Shown: in pieces, positions 63,483 to 64,000 of the stretch
How the letters are laid out: each line of letters starts with the position of its first letter
Numbering within the stretch: the first letter of the stretch is position 1
From: Gammaproteobacteria bacterium
GTDB lineage: Bacteria > Pseudomonadota > Gammaproteobacteria > Xanthomonadales > SZUA-36
Reading direction: 5' to 3'
DNA: 64,000 nt
Assembly (NCBI GenBank): GCA_021772915.1
Contig: JAJFLB010000046.1
Span: 123,707-187,706, forward strand
The notes under the pieces: model-generated
Told to the model about the DNA's origin: nothing
Seen by the model: the letters and a program-made list of their open reading frames with translations, nothing else
Database searches by the model: none
Position numbers and translations under genes: made by a program

Positions 63483-63668
63483 ATGGCCGGCCACCGTCTT
63501 CAACCCACTTCATCTTCAGTCGTACGGGGAAACGATGACTTCCTGACGCGTGAGCGAGTTATCCGCCGACGTTATATAACCCGAGCAGAAGCCAGGGCCG
63601 ATGTCTTCGATTACATCGAAGTATTTTATAAGCAGAGAAAAAGACGTAAGCTAAAGATGTCCGATTAA
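63483..63668 (+). pseudogene. IS3-family transposase C-terminal remnant
   Basis: RERVIRRRYITRAEARADVF followed by DYIEVFYKQRKRRKLKM matches the end of IS3-type (orfB) transposases just after the last catalytic Glu region. The N-terminal residues and everything upstream are unrelated, and the final segment departs from the usual ending. It is an inactive fragment of an insertion sequence. Confidence 0.75.
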
Positions 63669-63775
63669 ACTACTCTTAACTGAATGTCCGTGTGATCGGG
63701 GGAGAACCCGCTCCGGATGACGTTTAGTATGGTGTTGGACAGGTAACCCCTAGCTTTCCAATTATCAATGAGCTA

Positions 63776-64000
63776 ATGGTTAAATTCAAAAAGTACTGGA
63801 TACCGTTTACCCTGTTGTTAATTTTTGGGTTAGCAATTAGTTCATATTTAAGAATTTGGCAGACCAATGAGATAGATGAGGATGAGGTCGTACTAAGTGC
63901 GGAGGATACAGTTGGAACGGACCCCGTTCCAACTGCCCAAACTTCCAGCATCGCGAACCGCGATTTAACCCGATCTTCTTCTTTGTCACAAGAAATTCAA
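63776..64000 (+). CDS. Membrane-anchored protein, N-terminal part (runs off the window)
   Basis: 75 codons are open to the window edge. An ATG at 63776 starts a basic tip and a single membrane helix (YWIPFTLLLIFGLAISSYL), followed by an acidic, Ser/Thr-rich stretch (TNEIDEDEVVLSAEDTVG). This looks like a type II anchored periplasmic protein. No domain is visible yet. The ribosome site is weak, so the start is tentative. Confidence 0.5.
   Translation, partial: MVKFKKYWIPFTLLLIFGLAISSYLRIWQTNEIDEDEVVLSAEDTVGTDPVPTAQTSSIANRDLTRSSSLSQEIQ

Noticed and set aside
63461..63741. A second attC site from GCTTAAC (63461) to GTTGGAC (about 63733)
   Set aside because: The boxes are not complementary and about 270 bp with an IS3 fragment lie between them.
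1..64000. CRISPR arrays, rRNA operons, riboswitches, phage structural genes
   Set aside because: No regularly spaced repeats, rRNA signatures, known aptamer cores or phage genes were seen when reading both strands.

Overview
The window reads as the chromosome of a metabolically versatile member of the Pseudomonadota, most likely a Gamma- or Betaproteobacterium. The support is two TonB-dependent receptors, several Tat signals, an acyl-CoA-based catabolic style, and two tRNA-Phe 3' halves of gammaproteobacterial type. Nothing visible names a species. No rRNA, intact tRNA, CRISPR array or prophage core was seen.

Layout. (1) 1-3.9 kb: the tail of an anaerobic benzoyl-CoA pathway cluster. It holds the end of a 2-oxoacid:ferredoxin oxidoreductase beta subunit, a ferritin-like protein, 6-hydroxycyclohexenecarbonyl-CoA dehydrogenase (had) and a BzdR/BoxR-type regulator, followed by GFA-like and MOSC proteins. 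(2) 3.9-9.1 kb: a TetR regulator, two PYROXD2/phytoene-desaturase-like flavoenzymes and a GcvT-like protein, all on one strand. (3) 9.3-14.4 kb: an orphan FtsX-type permease, a lipoprotein hydrolase and a decayed acetamidase/formamidase. (4) 14.4-24.4 kb: a minus-strand cluster with several Tat-exported proteins: two aldo/keto reductases (one without its catalytic tetrad), an NTP/NDP-exchanger-like carrier, a two-subunit molybdenum hydroxylase, an ACMSD-like amidohydrolase and a 3-hydroxyisobutyrate dehydrogenase-like enzyme. Divergent from it are TauE/SafE and LacI genes, with a LacI-type operator between. (5) 24.4-28.4 kb: an acidic secreted protein, an SSS symporter, a YCII protein and an AGMO-like hydroxylase.

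(6) 29.2-59.0 kb is the most interesting part. It is bounded by two same-orientation tRNA-Phe 3' half fragments and so looks like a genomic island of about 30 kb. Inside is a TetR gene and three copies of a palindrome, GTACTATAGTAC or its 10-bp core, one at each of three divergent promoters. From these promoters run: an eight-gene unit (serine hydrolase, MaoC, enoyl-CoA hydratase, carboxyltransferase, acyl-CoA dehydrogenase, APC permease, DgcA, DgcN); a TonB receptor plus M19 dipeptidase; the tetR plus P1/DmpA-type peptidase pair; a CoA ligase plus enoyl-CoA hydratase; and a five-gene unit (TonB receptor, two serine hydrolases, two alpha/beta hydrolases). A 3-hydroxyacyl-CoA dehydrogenase and thiolase lie beyond the last operator. 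My inference is one regulon for importing, hydrolysing and oxidising an acylated substrate that probably releases D-glutamate, such as a lipopeptide or a peptide containing D-amino acids. A penicillin-acylase-family enzyme lies just outside.

(7) 58.5-64 kb is a scrapyard: a truncated IS6 transposase, small membrane proteins, a frameshifted gene, an attC-like integron recombination site, a protein with an IPTL-CTERM-like tail, and an IS3 remnant.
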